From assembly GCA_963693305.1 (NCBI GenBank), contig OY855914.1, positions 21,467,472 through 21,531,471 on the forward strand: a stretch of 64,000 bases of DNA, in the 5' to 3' direction. The notes under the pieces were generated by a model. That model searched no databases, was not told the origin of the DNA, and was given only the letters and a program-made list of their open reading frames with translations. Within the stretch, counting starts at the first letter, position 1. Every line of letters begins with the position of its first letter. Shown one piece after another: positions 24,333 through 35,219 of this stretch. This stretch comes from Meandrina meandrites (taxonomy: Eukaryota; Cnidaria; Anthozoa; Scleractinia; Meandrinidae). Both the position numbers and the translations under genes were made by a program.

Positions 24333-27300
24333 CTAAATAAGAAATAAATTGATTGTTTGCGTGACTATTGCAGCGTGTTGTTGTCACAAAAGAACGCAGT
24401 AAAGGGTTCAAAAACGTGAAGAGCTTTGATAAAATGGCCACCGTGATCCGACAAGTACAGCTTTGTCGTCCTTTGTGGAATAACAGTAATTAAATTAAAA
24501 GTACTTTAAGGGAGCTACGTCACGAGGATTTTGCGGATTTTGGTCTTTTAACTATTCTGAAATTAGTGGTAGGCAGATTAACCCATGAAAAACATTATCT
24601 TTGAACATCAAAAGAAGATATAACCATAATTTCCGAAGAGAAATCAAATCAAAATGTCAATTTTTGCAAGATGCGCGCAAACAACTTGAAAATTTTAGCC
24701 TTAATTTTTCAAATTGTAATCCATTTCCATTCATTTCCATCATAACCATCTGCAATCAAAAACGCTTGTTAACTGTTTCAGTGCTCTAATATACCAATTG
24801 CTAATAAAAATGGCCCATTAATTTTAGGTTTCTTACGACACAAATGTATATTTTGGCTGTTCACAAATCTGTTAAAATCCGCGACAAAGCCCCTTTAAAT
24901 ATATCAGGCATTGTTATGCGTTGAACACTTTAAACCAGCTTTCTTCCCCGAGTAATAATGTACCTCCAAACTTCAAATTAACTCATATTTATCATAACCT
25001 AAGGATTTTAACGTTCAACAAATTGACCAAAAATATAGACTTCCCTGTATCTAGCTCTCAAAGTTTATAACCGGATAATGTGTTTAAATAAAAACATCTA
25101 TAATAATAAGAAAGACCTGGGAGTGGAGAAGATAACATAAAAGTGAAGCTTTGATATAAAAAGCATTAATGACTTCCTGTACATCAAATGTAGCGTTACC
25201 TTCACATCGAGGCTGGGTACCGGTCCATGATCCATCACTGTTACACCGTCTAATGTCTGAACCAATCAGATCGTAGCCTCGTTCACAGGCGAATTCACAG
25301 GCGTCACCTGGCAACCGGGTGCATGACGTGTTCATTCTTATATTTGGAGCAAGTTGAAGGGGTTCGCAATAGATTCCTTTTAATACAAAAAATACCGAAT
25401 AAAATGAGTTACCCTCTGTTGTGTGCATTACTTCAAGACAACAATAATCAAGACAACAATCATAGGATTTTTGCAAGTTTCGTTCCACGTACTTTCACAA
25501 GTAAACTCTTCTCCGCTCCAAAGTCCACTCTCTTGACATCTTCGTACGCTTGAACCACTGGCTTTATATCCATCAATACACGAGAACCTGCAGACTGTGT
25601 CATACGGGTACTCTGTTGCATTCCCAGTACAATCATGTTGCACACTATTTGACGGTGAAGGCAGTGCGGGACAAGTGACAACTAAATCAGAAAACAAATT
25701 AAGAATAACGGAATAAATTGACAACTAAATCTGACCGAAGCCAAGATTCTCCCACACAGACCGACTATGCTCGGTTAATAAGATGTTTATTATATGGCCA
25801 AACTAAAAAACTTTTCAGCTTAAAAATTCGCTTCGGTTCGCCGTACTCGCTGACATTTTCCTAGTGAACGGCGATCACGGAAAAATTAGAACAAGAGAAG
25901 GTCGATATCATCGACAGGTATGTTTTCAACTTCTCTAGCCTCTTTAATCGACTGATAAAATATTCTTATCGGTATTTTAGTCGCTTTCATCGTGTTAAGT
26001 GCTTTTAACTTCTGACCTTGCAATTACCTCGCAAATTCGTTTCTAGATGTGAAAATCTAGACCGCGGTGAATATCGATTTTAGCCAATCAAATTCACGAA
26101 TTTGGTAGTTCTCAGTCCATGTGAGACACGGCCATATAATAACAGGTCATATTACACGTCTGGGGCACACTTATATGCGACAGTAGCACATGCTTGAGAA
26201 CAACGCTTTCTCAAGTTTGTCAGCATTAAATTAAATCCTAGATTGCTCACGAATCAAAAAATCTTTTGACGTACTGTCACCTCATGTGCTACTTTGGCAG
26301 GTGAAAACTTGTCCACTCCAAGTTCCATTGTGTTGACATCTTCAACTTGAGAACCAGACCCTATGTAGCCATTATTACATGAAAACTGACAGACTGTATC
26401 ATAATACATTGTTGCATTCCCATTTAGATCATCAAGCCTGAAGAAGACCAGTGAAACTGGTCGAAACGTCGATTTGAAGCTAATTTTAACCTAAGAAAAA
26501 TCCCGAGAAGTAGGCAACTTTTAATTTCTGAGAAACTTGATTGAACTGTACTTTCGTTACATTGAAAACAATTCATAGAACACTGTACTCTGGGATTTAT
26601 TTGACCGTGAAACTAAGATTTATCGCAAAGTGTTACGAAGGTACCTTGACAAGTGAAATCTTGTCCACTCCAAGTTCCATTGTGTTGACATCTTCTTACT
26701 TTGGAACCAGACCCTATATAGCCATCGTTACACGAGAACTGACAGACTGTATCATAATGCATTGTTGCATTCCCTGGGCATCCAAGTCTTGTTCCATTAG
26801 CCGGTTCGGGTAACGCTGGACACGTGATCGCTACAATGTCAAAACCAAAACAAGGCCATAACATTAAAACTCATAGTTGTATAACGTCTGCATACGAGTC
26901 TAGTGGCCCATTAGGCCGGAGCTTATCCTGGTTTCCCTAGCATGAAGTGACTAGGAGTATTTCTACTCCCCCCTGGATGGGATGCTAGTCCATCGCAGGG
27001 TTACCCCCAGCAGTAAATTCGCCGGTACCCATTTATACACCTGGGTGGAGAGAAGCCAAAAACCATTTACTAAATAACATTTAGCTATCCTTGAAAAGAA
27101 TCTTCCGTGTAATGACATTGCCTTGACTTAAAACTTTTTCAGTTTACCTTCGCATGTGGGTATTGTGTTGTTCCACATTCCTGGATGTTGGTTACCAGGG
27201 GTAACGCACGTGACTGTTGACGAGCCATTCAAACGATGACCAATTGTGCAAGAAAAGTTACATTTTGAGCCATAACGATTATCACAATTGCTCATGCGCA

Positions 27301-27342
27301 GTGGACCTGCGGGATCTACCGTCAGTGAAGTACAATTGACAA
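24150..27342 (-). CDS. multi-sushi (CCP) domain protein, five exons, partial
   Basis: Five exons on the minus strand, each encoding one complete sushi/CCP domain: 27,148-27,342, 26,645-26,830, 25,493-25,681, 25,200-25,376 and 24,150-24,332. Every exon starts after AG, ends before GT, is a multiple of three and is phase 1-1, the classic modular arrangement for CCP exons. Several domains carry six cysteines, a pattern like that of selectin-type CCP repeats, with a conserved C..NGTWSG..F.C end. NxS/T sites (NTT, NGT, NAT) suggest a glycosylated extracellular protein. CCP domains mediate protein or glycan binding in complement and adhesion proteins, but the partner here is unknown. Decayed exon copies at 26,301-26,421 and 27,930-28,020 show past tandem exon duplication. 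The 5' and 3' ends of the gene are not identified. Confidence 0.8.
24506..24898. mobile_element. TTAA-flanked MITE, 385 bp, intronic
   Basis: TTAA on both sides (24,506-24,509 and 24,895-24,898) with imperfect inverted ends GGGAGCTACGTC and GACAAAGCCCCT. It lies in the intron between two sushi exons. The call rests on the ends and flanks only. Confidence 0.5.
25200..25376 (-). CDS. sushi exon
   Basis: 177 nt, phase 1-1, IYCEPLQLAPNI through GTQPRCEG. It is the most typical CCP of the set (GYDLIGSDIRRC, WTGTQPRC). The upstream acceptor is attaaaag and the donor is gtaacg. Confidence 0.8.
25493..25681 (-). CDS. sushi exon
   Basis: 189 nt, phase 1-1, VVTCPALPSPSN through EEFTCE, with six cysteines (HDC and TVC being the extra pair). 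Acceptor tgatttag, donor gtacgtgg. Confidence 0.8.
25700..26290. other. intron sequence, no gene
   Basis: AT-rich, with an inverted pair tatatggcc (about 25,794) and ggccatata (about 26,128) hinting at an old foldback element. No coding signal. Confidence 0.35.
26301..26421 (-). pseudogene. decayed sushi exon copy
   Basis: Very similar to the exon at 26,645-26,830 (shared ATGxATTATGATACAGTCTG and GGCTACATAGGGTCTGG blocks). The first half, with cysteine 1, is missing, and the frame is lost before the WSG motif. It is cut at about 26,421 by a repeat that contains the ribozyme-like sequence. Confidence 0.7.
26438..26470 (+). ncRNA. hammerhead-ribozyme-like core (possible Penelope-type fragment)
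   Basis: CTGAAGA, then a 7-bp hairpin (GACCAGT GAA ACTGGTC), then GAAACGTC. This matches the CUGANGA - stem II - GAAA layout of a hammerhead, followed by a palindromic ACGU that could form a minimal stem III in dimers. I see no complementary stem I on the two sides, so the copy is probably truncated and inactive. The link to Penelope-like elements is from general knowledge. Confidence 0.35.
26645..26830 (-). CDS. sushi exon
   Basis: 186 nt, phase 1-1, AITCPALPEPANG through GQDFTCQ, with six cysteines and an NGTWSG site. Acceptor gacattgtag, donor gtaccttc. Confidence 0.8.
26901..27057. repeat. SINE-like dispersed repeat fragment
   Basis: Contains ggatgggatgctagtccatc followed by gcagggttaccccc and acacctgggtggagag. 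I recall this block as a high-copy metazoan repeat, but no second copy is in the window, so the call is from memory only. Confidence 0.4.
27148..27342 (-). CDS. sushi exon (most 5' intact one)
   Basis: 195 nt, phase 1-1, VVNCTSLTVDPAG through NTIPTCEG. It diverges from the others (MWNNTIPTC in place of WSG) and resembles CCPs of different origin. Acceptor tccaccaacag, donor gtaaactg. Confidence 0.75.
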
Positions 27343-27479
27343 CTGTTGGTGGAAATGATTTAATAAATTGATTTTGGAATAGTACAGCTAAGTTAACAAT
27401 TGTAACAACAATTTCATGTAAAAAATTTCCTGTTCTTGCACGCGATACATATCCCTTGTTAAACATTTTGTTTTTTTCA

Positions 27480-27929
27480 ACAATATTCTCGCCAAAACTG
27501 TGATCTAGAACCAGCTGCTTTAAAAGTAATGCCTTCTCTAGCTCGTCAAGGCATGCTATGGGTGTAAGATCTCTCCGTCAGAAAGTAGCACTAAACGAAC
27601 ATAACATAAAACATAACATAACATGAACTTAAGATTTAAACTCGAATTTTAGAGTAGCCTGAAAAGGCTAATATCTTTGAGAACATAATAGTATTAAAAG
27701 AAAAAAAAGGAAAAATTTATTTACATTAAAAATCTATTTACATGAAAATGTTAAATATATCTTATGTCTAAAAGGAGAATACTTTCATTAGTCTTCTAAA
27801 ATGTTTCACCACAAATGAAAACATCTGTTAACATACAGTCACAATTTTCGTAACAATTCACAGAAAGCTGCACGGGGTATTGCAGTGTTAAACTGCAATA
27901 CACAAGTGTGCAGTGTTAAGATCGTACTT
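27480..27929. other. AT-rich stretch, no gene
   Basis: Low-complexity aacataacat runs near 27,598-27,624 and an A-rich segment near 27,700. Nothing else seen. Confidence 0.4.
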
Positions 27930-28169
27930 TGGCAAATGAAATCTTGTTCACTCCAAGTACCATTGTGTTGACATCAAGTCACTTAAAAACCAGACCCTAT
28001 ATAGCCATTATTACACGAAAACTTTACAGGCCTGCAAATGATCCCCGCGGTCCGCAAATGATCCCAAAATTGCACCGCAAATGATTCCCAAATTGGACCG
28101 CAAATGATCCCCAAATTGCACCACAAATGATCACAGGACCGGAAATGATTCCTGCAAGTGATACCGCAG

Positions 28170-29250
28170 AAAAATAGAAGGCATGGACTCCAAGAAAAGT
28201 TTATGAATGTATACATTTTGTAAACTATCCTAAGTGAAGTTTAAAGGCAAGAACCTCAAACATGAAAGCAACCGTACAAGAAGGGAAGCATACTACACGA
28301 AATAACAAAATTTAGTACATGTAACTCTAAGATGCCTCTGCTGTGCAATAACAAACTACTAAGATTTTTCCTTGCACACTACTTGGACTACTTGCGTCCT
28401 TTGCACACACGGGCGGCCATGGGGGAGCGCGAACTATCTCTACACGCGGAGATAATGATGCACTTGAAATTTGTTAATTTCTTGTTAAATGAGCAGTGTA
28501 AACAATGCAAACCTGTGATGTGACAGTATAATTAACTCAACAACCAGGTCCAGAGCTATACTTGATGCACCACATATGACGAAAAATGCTCTTTGATACG
28601 TTTCCTGGTGAAGTCTGCATTGATTGAAAACGTTAACATGAAGATAAAGAAACGTCTAAAGAACGTTTCCGGTCTCAAATCGTAAAATTAACAACTAAGA
28701 CTGACGCTCATTCTCAACCCTAAGTTAAGACGTTCTTATAAAAAGAAGAGTATATCATACGCGCGTTGCGAACGTAGTGTGGTGTGCGTTTGAAACCACA
28801 GTCATTTTTCCCTGAAAAATTTTAGTTGCTCCGTTTTGCGGTCACGTCTAAATATCCGCCCTCCAATTTTCTTGACCATGAAATTCTTTTTTTTTTCTCC
28901 CGTTGTCATTTCTTTTGTCTGTTTTTATTACTCAAAACATAGTTAATAGAGGAGACCCTCTATTAACTATGCTCAAAAGATGCATTGATTGATAAAAACT
29001 CAGTTTTTGACTTTTCGCTCTCGTTGGGTTATTTATTACAAAGATCTGTTCCCGTTAGTGTTTTTGGTCAGATTGTTGAATTTTTATTTCTTGCTTAAGA
29101 TCATTAATCGATGCATAATAAAGCGCTATGATAACACAATCAAGAAAACAATCTTTTTTTTATAAAGTTTCATTGTAATCCTTGACACTGGGTATCATTT
29201 TATATATCATTTAAAATCACTGTGGATCATGTAATGTTTAATAAATGAGC
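28170..29250. other. interior of the 2.66-kb element, no gene
   Basis: A 63-aa ORF at 28,332-28,523 has no recognisable features. A short perfect palindrome (atagttaatagaggag and its complement) lies at about 28,939-28,970. Confidence 0.4.
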
Positions 29251-29255
29251 AGCAG

Positions 29256-29311
29256 TGTTTTATCAAGTTTAAAACACGAGGCGCAGCCGAGTGTTTTAGA
29301 CTTGATAAAAC
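29256..29311. repeat. 56-bp hairpin
   Basis: Arms gttttatcaagt-t-taaaacac and gtgttttagacttgataaaac flank gaggcgcagccga. Such a strong hairpin is common in foldback elements. Confidence 0.6.
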
Positions 29312-29463
29312 GCGAAATGCGAATTTATTGAACGGCTTCAAAATCTTCTGATGTAGATCAACTCATTCTTGCACTTATATATAGATTTGCGGTAATTTTG
29401 GCCTAGAAAATTGGACGTAAAGTTAGCCGTGTCTTTATCAGATATAAAGACACTCATTAAACA

Positions 29464-30118
29464 TTAAGGGGGGTCCTTCTTAACTACAGATCTAGAGCAG
29501 TTGCTAGGGAATTTCTGAAGACCAGTTTTAGTGGCAAGCCATTTTGAACCGTTTTGTAACGCTAAATGGTAAATTTTGTGGGGCAGGAAATACCTGCTTG
29601 AAATATTGACATTGCGCCTGCATAACTAGTGCCAGTCCTAAACCGCGCGTTAGAATTTAAAATCCCTAAAACTTGGAGGCAAAAAGGAAGAGTTCTGAAT
29701 TTTTTAAAGAATCGGAGATAACATAGCCTTCTTTATAATCCTACGTACGGGATTACCGTTTACAAGAAAGAAAAAAGCGCTACTGAAGAAAGTCTGAAAA
29801 TACGGGTGTTTATTATGTCATAACTTTTACAATAATGCAAATTTTGTAAAACCCATACGAAGCATTAAGCATGTGGACATTCTTTATCTCTTGGCACTGA
29901 TTTTAACTTTCAGTTTTATATGCCCTTTCAGTTTTAGGGTTTTTTCTATTCTGGCCACGCCACTTGTCAAATATGGCCGTTATTTGAAACTCTTGAAGGA
30001 CTCTTCAATTGAACAAAGTTGCGAAAAAAGCTTATCCGTAGCAGGTCAAGTTTCCAAAATATGGCGGTTAGATACCTTTCTTAGCAACAACTTAGTAGTT
30101 AAGAAGGACCCCCCTTAA
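29464..30118. mobile_element. TTAA-flanked TIR element, 647 bp
   Basis: TTAA at 29,464-29,467 and 30,115-30,118. Perfect 20-bp inverted ends GGGGGGTCCTTCTTAACTAC. This fits a piggyBac-type MITE nested in the 2.66-kb element. The 81-aa ORF inside is not convincing. Confidence 0.75.
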
Positions 30119-30144
30119 TTTCTTTTGTATTTTCTTTATCAATT

Positions 30145-30479
30145 ATTACAGTCAAAATACTCAGCGCGTGCCGCTTAGAATTCAGGAAAAGTTTCGATTA
30201 ACGGCGAACGGATTGCATTATTGGTTTCAAACATTCAAATTTAATTTGAATATTGTAGATCATCCAACCGTGAACACGTGAACACGTGAGCCTGTCAGAA
30301 ATGAAGCAATTTGATTGGTTTATTTTTTACAGGTTCACGTGCTCACGTGTTCACTGTTGGATGATCTACAATATTCAAATTAAATTTGAATGTTTGAAAC
30401 AAATAATGCAATCCGTTCGCCGTTAATCAAAACCATTCCGGAATTCTAAGCGGCACGCGCTGAGTATTTTGACTGTAAT
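30145..30479. mobile_element. 335-bp foldback element
   Basis: Long inverted repeat with arms of about 150 bp, starting attacagtcaaaatactcag and ending with its complement. The centre includes cacgtgaacacgtgag. Arm identity is high, so it can form a very stable hairpin. No coding capacity. Confidence 0.75.
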
Positions 30480-30988
30480 GAGTTTTTGAAGTATTTTTAA
30501 ATCCACTGTCCAAATTCGTGAGTTCACACCTTTCTATCCGTTAGGGGAAGGCTATCGTTTCCCGTCCTGGAATCATTTGCGGTCCAATTTGGGGATCATT
30601 TCCGTTATTGGAATCATTGCGATCCACTTTGGGGATCATTTGCGGTCCGGGAGTCATTTGGGTGCCGGGATCATTTGCGGGCCTGTATAGAACTGTCAGA
30701 CTGTAACATAAAATATCATTTAAACCGGTTCTGTGGAGTACAGCTAGATTTTCACAATACAGATTTTTGTCGTATCGTCTAAAATAAAAGGCAATATTAG
30801 CGGAGCTCCTGCGCGCGAGGCGCGCCAGCTGAGCACCACGGGTAAGAATTTTTGGCAAACCCATGAGAAAATTTGGTGCGTACTCCCGCCCGCACACCCG
30901 CTCGTACAGACTCTCGGGGAGGGGGAGTGGAGTCCTAAGACAGCCCGAACGGGGGTAGGGGGAGGAGAATAGACTGAGGAAGATGGGG

Positions 30989-31115
30989 TCGCCCACTACC
31001 TCTCGGAACGAGTTACTTCATTGGTTCTTAAAACAATAGATAACAGGTCATAACAATGCCCCTAGCCCTGAATAACAATAGAGGTAGTGTTTATAGCGGG
31101 CGAATGAAAATACAG
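30989..31115. mobile_element. second copy of the 9-bp-duplication MITE
   Basis: Inverted relative of 3368-3523. Flanked by ggaagatgggg on both sides (30,978-30,988 and 31,116-31,126). It begins tcgcccactacctctcggaac but lacks the last roughly 20 bp of the other end, so the family may have two end types. Confidence 0.65.
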
Positions 31116-31126
31116 GGAAGATGGGG

Positions 31127-31953
31127 AGCAGATGAATTCTATCTCTACTTATCCCTACTTACGTACGTAAAACAGGGCTTACAACTTTAACATCCAGGTT
31201 ATGATTGACAGCTGTCAAAACAAGGTATCTGCTGACCAGCACCATTTGGCCATATCGCGGGCTCACATGTGGAGCTCATCGAGGTCACGTGTTTTTGTGA
31301 AGTTGACCGCTGACCAGGTGATGGTTTTTCTCGTTGATCGCGAGCTCAAGTCCTAGTTTTTTTTACAAATTTTTCGATCATCGCGTTCATTCAGATTTAA
31401 ATAAAGGGCAAAGTTAATAACCGAGGAGCTCAGCTTTTAGACTTGGTATAGTCCGTCTGCGAACCAACGACCAGAAGCTTGTTCCGGCCCCCCGCGAGTT
31501 ACCAGGGTTTTCTATAATAGCCTCTAATTGGCTCTTGCATATGGCCCTTCTTTCGTGTACCGTGATTAGTCGAGTTACACTTTTATATGAGCTGAATTGA
31601 AAGACTGGAAGAAAGCGTGCTGGAGGACATAGATCTTCGTGAATATTTCTCGCTTTATTTACTTATCTACAGCATGCAGACTTATGCTAAGTGATTTAGG
31701 ATAACCTCTTAACGGGAAGATCCGAAATATTTGTTGACCTGAACCTGATATATCGGAGTACGAGTCAAAAACAGCGAGAGTTGAGACACTGTCTTCGGTT
31801 CCTGCGGCTGACCAAGACTGGAAAATTATGTGAGCTCATATAAAAGTCTGCTCAGAGCCGGTCAAATTGACTGAAGTGACGGATAAAACACTGTTAAAAG
31901 CTACACCGAAAGGAAGAAAGATATTGATCTTCGCTGATAATTCATATTATTTA
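31127..31953. other. gene-free repeat-rich stretch
   Basis: Contains fragments such as ggagctcagcttttag (about 31,424) that resemble the gggagctccgcttttagg at about 17,080, so it is probably old transposon sequence. No coding signal. Confidence 0.4.
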
Positions 31954-32371
31954 TACAGCTATTTCGAGAAACGTTGTCGGGAAAAAGCACAAAACTGCAC
32001 AAGCCAAGCTCGAAAGGTAGTATGGGTAGACGAATAGAACTACTGCACGTGTTGAATACTAATGCGATATAACAACAAAATAAGCGCGAATTTCAGGTTT
32101 TCTTTCTTTTCAGACGTGTAGAAACAAGGTACGTTTAGCCCCTCTGAAGTTTAGAAGAATTTTCCTCTCCCAAAGACATGCGACAATAAAAGTAAAGCTA
32201 CAGATGTAGGCCCCTGAGAGGAAAAACAAATTTTCCACGTGCAAAAATACAAACTTGCAAATTTCCTCCAGGCCAATATGCAAAATTCGAGTGAATACCC
32301 AGACCACCTTTCGGTCTTGTCGCGTGCGCTTTGGTGCGTTTTTTCCGACAACCTTTCTCGAAATAGCTGTA
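31954..32371. mobile_element. TA-flanked MITE (mariner-like ends), copy 2
   Basis: Inverted relative of 2243-2664 with the same CAGCTATTTCGAGAAA ends and TA flanks. The 107- to 131-aa ORFs overlapping it are not conserved between copies. Confidence 0.65.
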
Positions 32372-32996
32372 TGTCCGTCGTGTGAGATTATTACGAACAT
32401 TGGAGGAAACTGCCGTTTTCGTTGCTTCGTCTCCGATGTTATTTGGCTCGTTTGAACGCTTTGCCCTGCAGAATTTACAAGCCTTCTCAAAATATGAGGT
32501 AACAAACGTAAATGTACACATTTTGTTATTAGAATCTGTTTACTGTATACTTCATTAATGAGCGAATACGATGTTGTGTCGGTTTTCAGATCTTCCCGTC
32601 AATTATAAGCTTAAATTTCGTTAAAACGGCCGCTTCTGAAACCTCTTAGCTTTAATCACTTTTGGACACTTTCGCCTATTAAATGTTTCGTTTCAAATAT
32701 TGTGTTTCTTAGTTAGTGGAGTTAACTGTGAGGTTCATCGTTGGATTTTGAAAAGAATATTCAATTATTGAGCTACACGGATCAAAAACATGATTTCGCG
32801 CGCTGCATTTGCAGAAAAATCCTGCAAACAAATGAAAGCAAAAAACGAGTAAACCTTCGGCAACGATACTTCACACCAACGAATTAAACGATTTATTATC
32901 CAATTGCTCTATTTCACTCGCTTGCATTTTTGTCATTTTGGTGCGTGTCTTGAAATCTCGTACGCGTGATAAATTTTTAGATTCGTAAACGAGTAT
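32372..32996. other. AT-rich stretch, no gene
   Basis: No open frame of note and no recognisable repeat inside the window. Confidence 0.4.
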
Positions 32997-33560
32997 TTAC
33001 GCCGGTTTTTATATTGCGAGTTGCCTGTGCTTGGGTGAGTGAGTTCAGACTTTTCCTAAGGCACATTTGCCTGTTAGAAACGAAGGAAATTCATTCACTT
33101 CTCTGCATAAAATTCTCTAGGGTATTTAGCAATGTGTACGATAAAACATGCAGCGTAGTAATCATGCAACCAAACCAAGATGGTTCAAAACAACATTGCA
33201 AGTTTATTAGACAGCGAGCACCACTTCCTAAATCACAAACTGTCACAATTCTTACACAAAAAAACTGCCTAAAAATGACTTAAACCGATGAATTTGCTGG
33301 GTTAGTTTTGCTGCTGTGATTTTCTTTGTTGTGGCGTGAGTTCATTTTGTTTAGCCGCGAGTTCACTTTGTTCAGTGCCTTGAGTTGGTCTTTTTGCCTT
33401 GACTGTTTTGAAGGTCCTTTTTACATTGAATAACCCTTAGAGTTATGAAAAGTCTTTACACTAAAAATTGATGTGTGCGCCTACGTGCGTACGTGCATGA
33501 GGAACCCAATAAAGTGCAGCGACATGTACCTATATGGGCAACCGTATACGCTTAGAAATA
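32997..33560. repeat. dispersed repeat R1, copy 2
   Basis: Matches 16,209-17,040 with substitutions and a deletion after aacccaataaagtgca. See the copy 1 entry for class. Confidence 0.55.
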
Positions 33561-33739
33561 GTCTTAATAAAAATGGAGTTCTTCCTTCTTTCCTCCGAGT
33601 CTTAGGGCTCTTTTTACGCACGCACAATGTCGATTTTTTAGGCGATGACGTCTGTCATTCACCTTATGTTGGCAGGCGAGTTGCGATTTGGGGGATTAAT
33701 GTGATGATTACTCCATGATATAAAACCGAAGAGCACTGG

Positions 33740-34420
33740 GAACTAAGCACTTTGGCTGTTTACTTTCAGTTCCCCATCTTGACTGCCATGAGTATGAATC
33801 GTCTTTTGCAGCTTAGAGCATTGGCAAAAAGCGTTTGATTTTGGGTCAGGCGAGACTGATGTACTTTATCTGATGTCGGACAAAATCGAGCTCGCTTACA
33901 TACGTTGATCGTTATACGTGTACACAAAATCGACATAGCATACCGATAGCTTGAATTTGAGAAGTTAAGAAAACCGTTTGTGTCGCAACGTTTTAGACAG
34001 CAGTTCCACGAGGCAAACCGATAACAGTTTCTTGACCAGATTGCAATTGAAAAGGTGAGCTACCTGAAATTTCTGTTTCCTTTAGCGTGTATTGTTATCA
34101 ATTATTGAGACGTATGTTTTTTTTCTTTCTTTCCTTCGTGACTCGTTATCTTGAGTTGTGGCGAGTGAGAATTCTCTCAGTTGCAACTTCTGCTTAAAGC
34201 ATCGGGAAAGTGCGTTTGATTTCTAGCTGTTTAACGGAGGTTTCGCGCCTGTAGTAAATGTTGTACTTTATCAGGTATCGAATAAATCTGAGCTCACACG
34301 AGTCGATTATATCAGTGAAATAATTGTACAAGAAGGATAGTGTCCTAACTTTTAAGCCCGCAACAGAGGCCTGTACCGGAGGGTAAACCGATATGAGTTT
34401 CATCTCTTTCATGAAAAAAA
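33740..34420. repeat. diverged tandem duplication, about 330-bp unit
   Basis: Two adjacent blocks (about 33,780-34,070 and 34,170-34,410) share tgtactttatc-ggt-tcg-ataaa-t-gagctc and gg-aaaccgata-gttt motifs in the same order. Old and non-coding. Confidence 0.45.
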
Positions 34421-34747
34421 GTGGACTTCCTAAAATCCTTGTTTTGCTTAAACGTGCACTGACAATATTTATTTCAAAGCGTTATTGACTAATGATTCAC
34501 AGTAATTCACGCGACACCTTATGCGACCCTTATACTCGCGAAAATGTCACACAATCTGTATCGCCTTGCCAATGATGTGGATATTAATCCTACGCCTTTC
34601 TGTTGCTAATTGACGAAGGTCATTACTTGTACTTATTGCATCACATTCTATGTATGCAAAGTATTCGCCTCTTGTTTTGAAATTTAAGCAAATAAAAAAA
34701 TTCAAATACAAAAAAGTTGCAATTTCTTGGATCGTTGTTACATGTAA

Positions 34748-35216
34748 TGCATCAGTCAATTCCAGCAGTGCCCATCCCCCCCGGGCCGACCCCCGGGCAT
34801 TAGCATTTCTTTGGTAAATTCCCCGGGGTGGGGATGAGGGAACCGGGCAAATGCCCCGCTCCCGGGTTGATTGTTTTCAATCTCTCGATAGGTGATATAA
34901 TATAATACAAGTTGTTGCTTCTTGACAATGAAGAAATATCTAAAAATCAGAAAATATACCTTTAAAAAGATCCATGAACATCCACGAGCTTCTCTACTCC
35001 TTCATGGACTAACTAATCTGCAACGTAGTCCACGTCTTGGCCTATAAACGCCTCCATCACGAATACGCGATTCACTCCACGGTTTCGAAACCACGTGTCA
35101 AATGCCCGGGGGTCAACCCGAGGTACGCAAATGCCCCACCCCCGGGATGGGCAACATTACGAAATGCCCCGGGGTTGCCCGGGGGGGGATGGGCACTGCT
35201 GGAATTGACTGATGCA
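34748..35216. mobile_element. 469-bp MITE with TAA flanks (PIF/Harbinger-like)
   Basis: Inverted ends TGCATCAGTCAATTCCAGCA followed by GTGCCCATCCCCCC, flanked by TAA at 34,745-34,747 and 35,217-35,219. The 3-bp TAA duplication fits PIF/Harbinger. Subterminal blocks are rich in cccggg. Confidence 0.75.
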
Positions 35217-35219
35217 TAA

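Larger units (their letters stand above)
28025..30687. mobile_element. 2.66-kb TIR element with subrepeat-built termini
   Basis: Starts tacaggcctgcaaatgatcc and ends with the inverse ggatcatttgcgggcctgta. Each terminus (28,025-28,165 and 30,555-30,687) consists of several imperfect caaatgatcccnaaattg-type subrepeats, so the TIRs are long and internally repetitive. It interrupts a sushi exon copy. The target duplication is not clean. No transposase; the interior hosts other elements (29,464-30,118 and 30,145-30,479). Confidence 0.65.
27930..30720 (-). pseudogene. decayed sushi exon split by a TIR element
   Basis: 27,930-28,024 encodes a sushi exon end with in-frame stops (after GYIGSGF and later), and 30,688 to about 30,720 holds the piece matching the TVCQF region. 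The 2.66-kb element at 28,025-30,687 lies between them. The exon had probably already decayed before the insertion, or is simply dead now. Confidence 0.6.

Noticed and set aside
28025..28165. CRISPR-like array of about 22-bp repeats
   Set aside because: Repeats are imperfect and contiguous without unique spacers, mirrored at the other end of a transposon; eukaryotic DNA.
30541..30996. 151-aa minus-strand ORF
   Set aside because: Spans the TIR subrepeats, a pseudo-exon and unrelated sequence; no domain.
32110..32521. 131- and 107-aa ORFs on the minus strand
   Set aside because: They lie across the TA-flanked MITE and are not conserved with its other copy.
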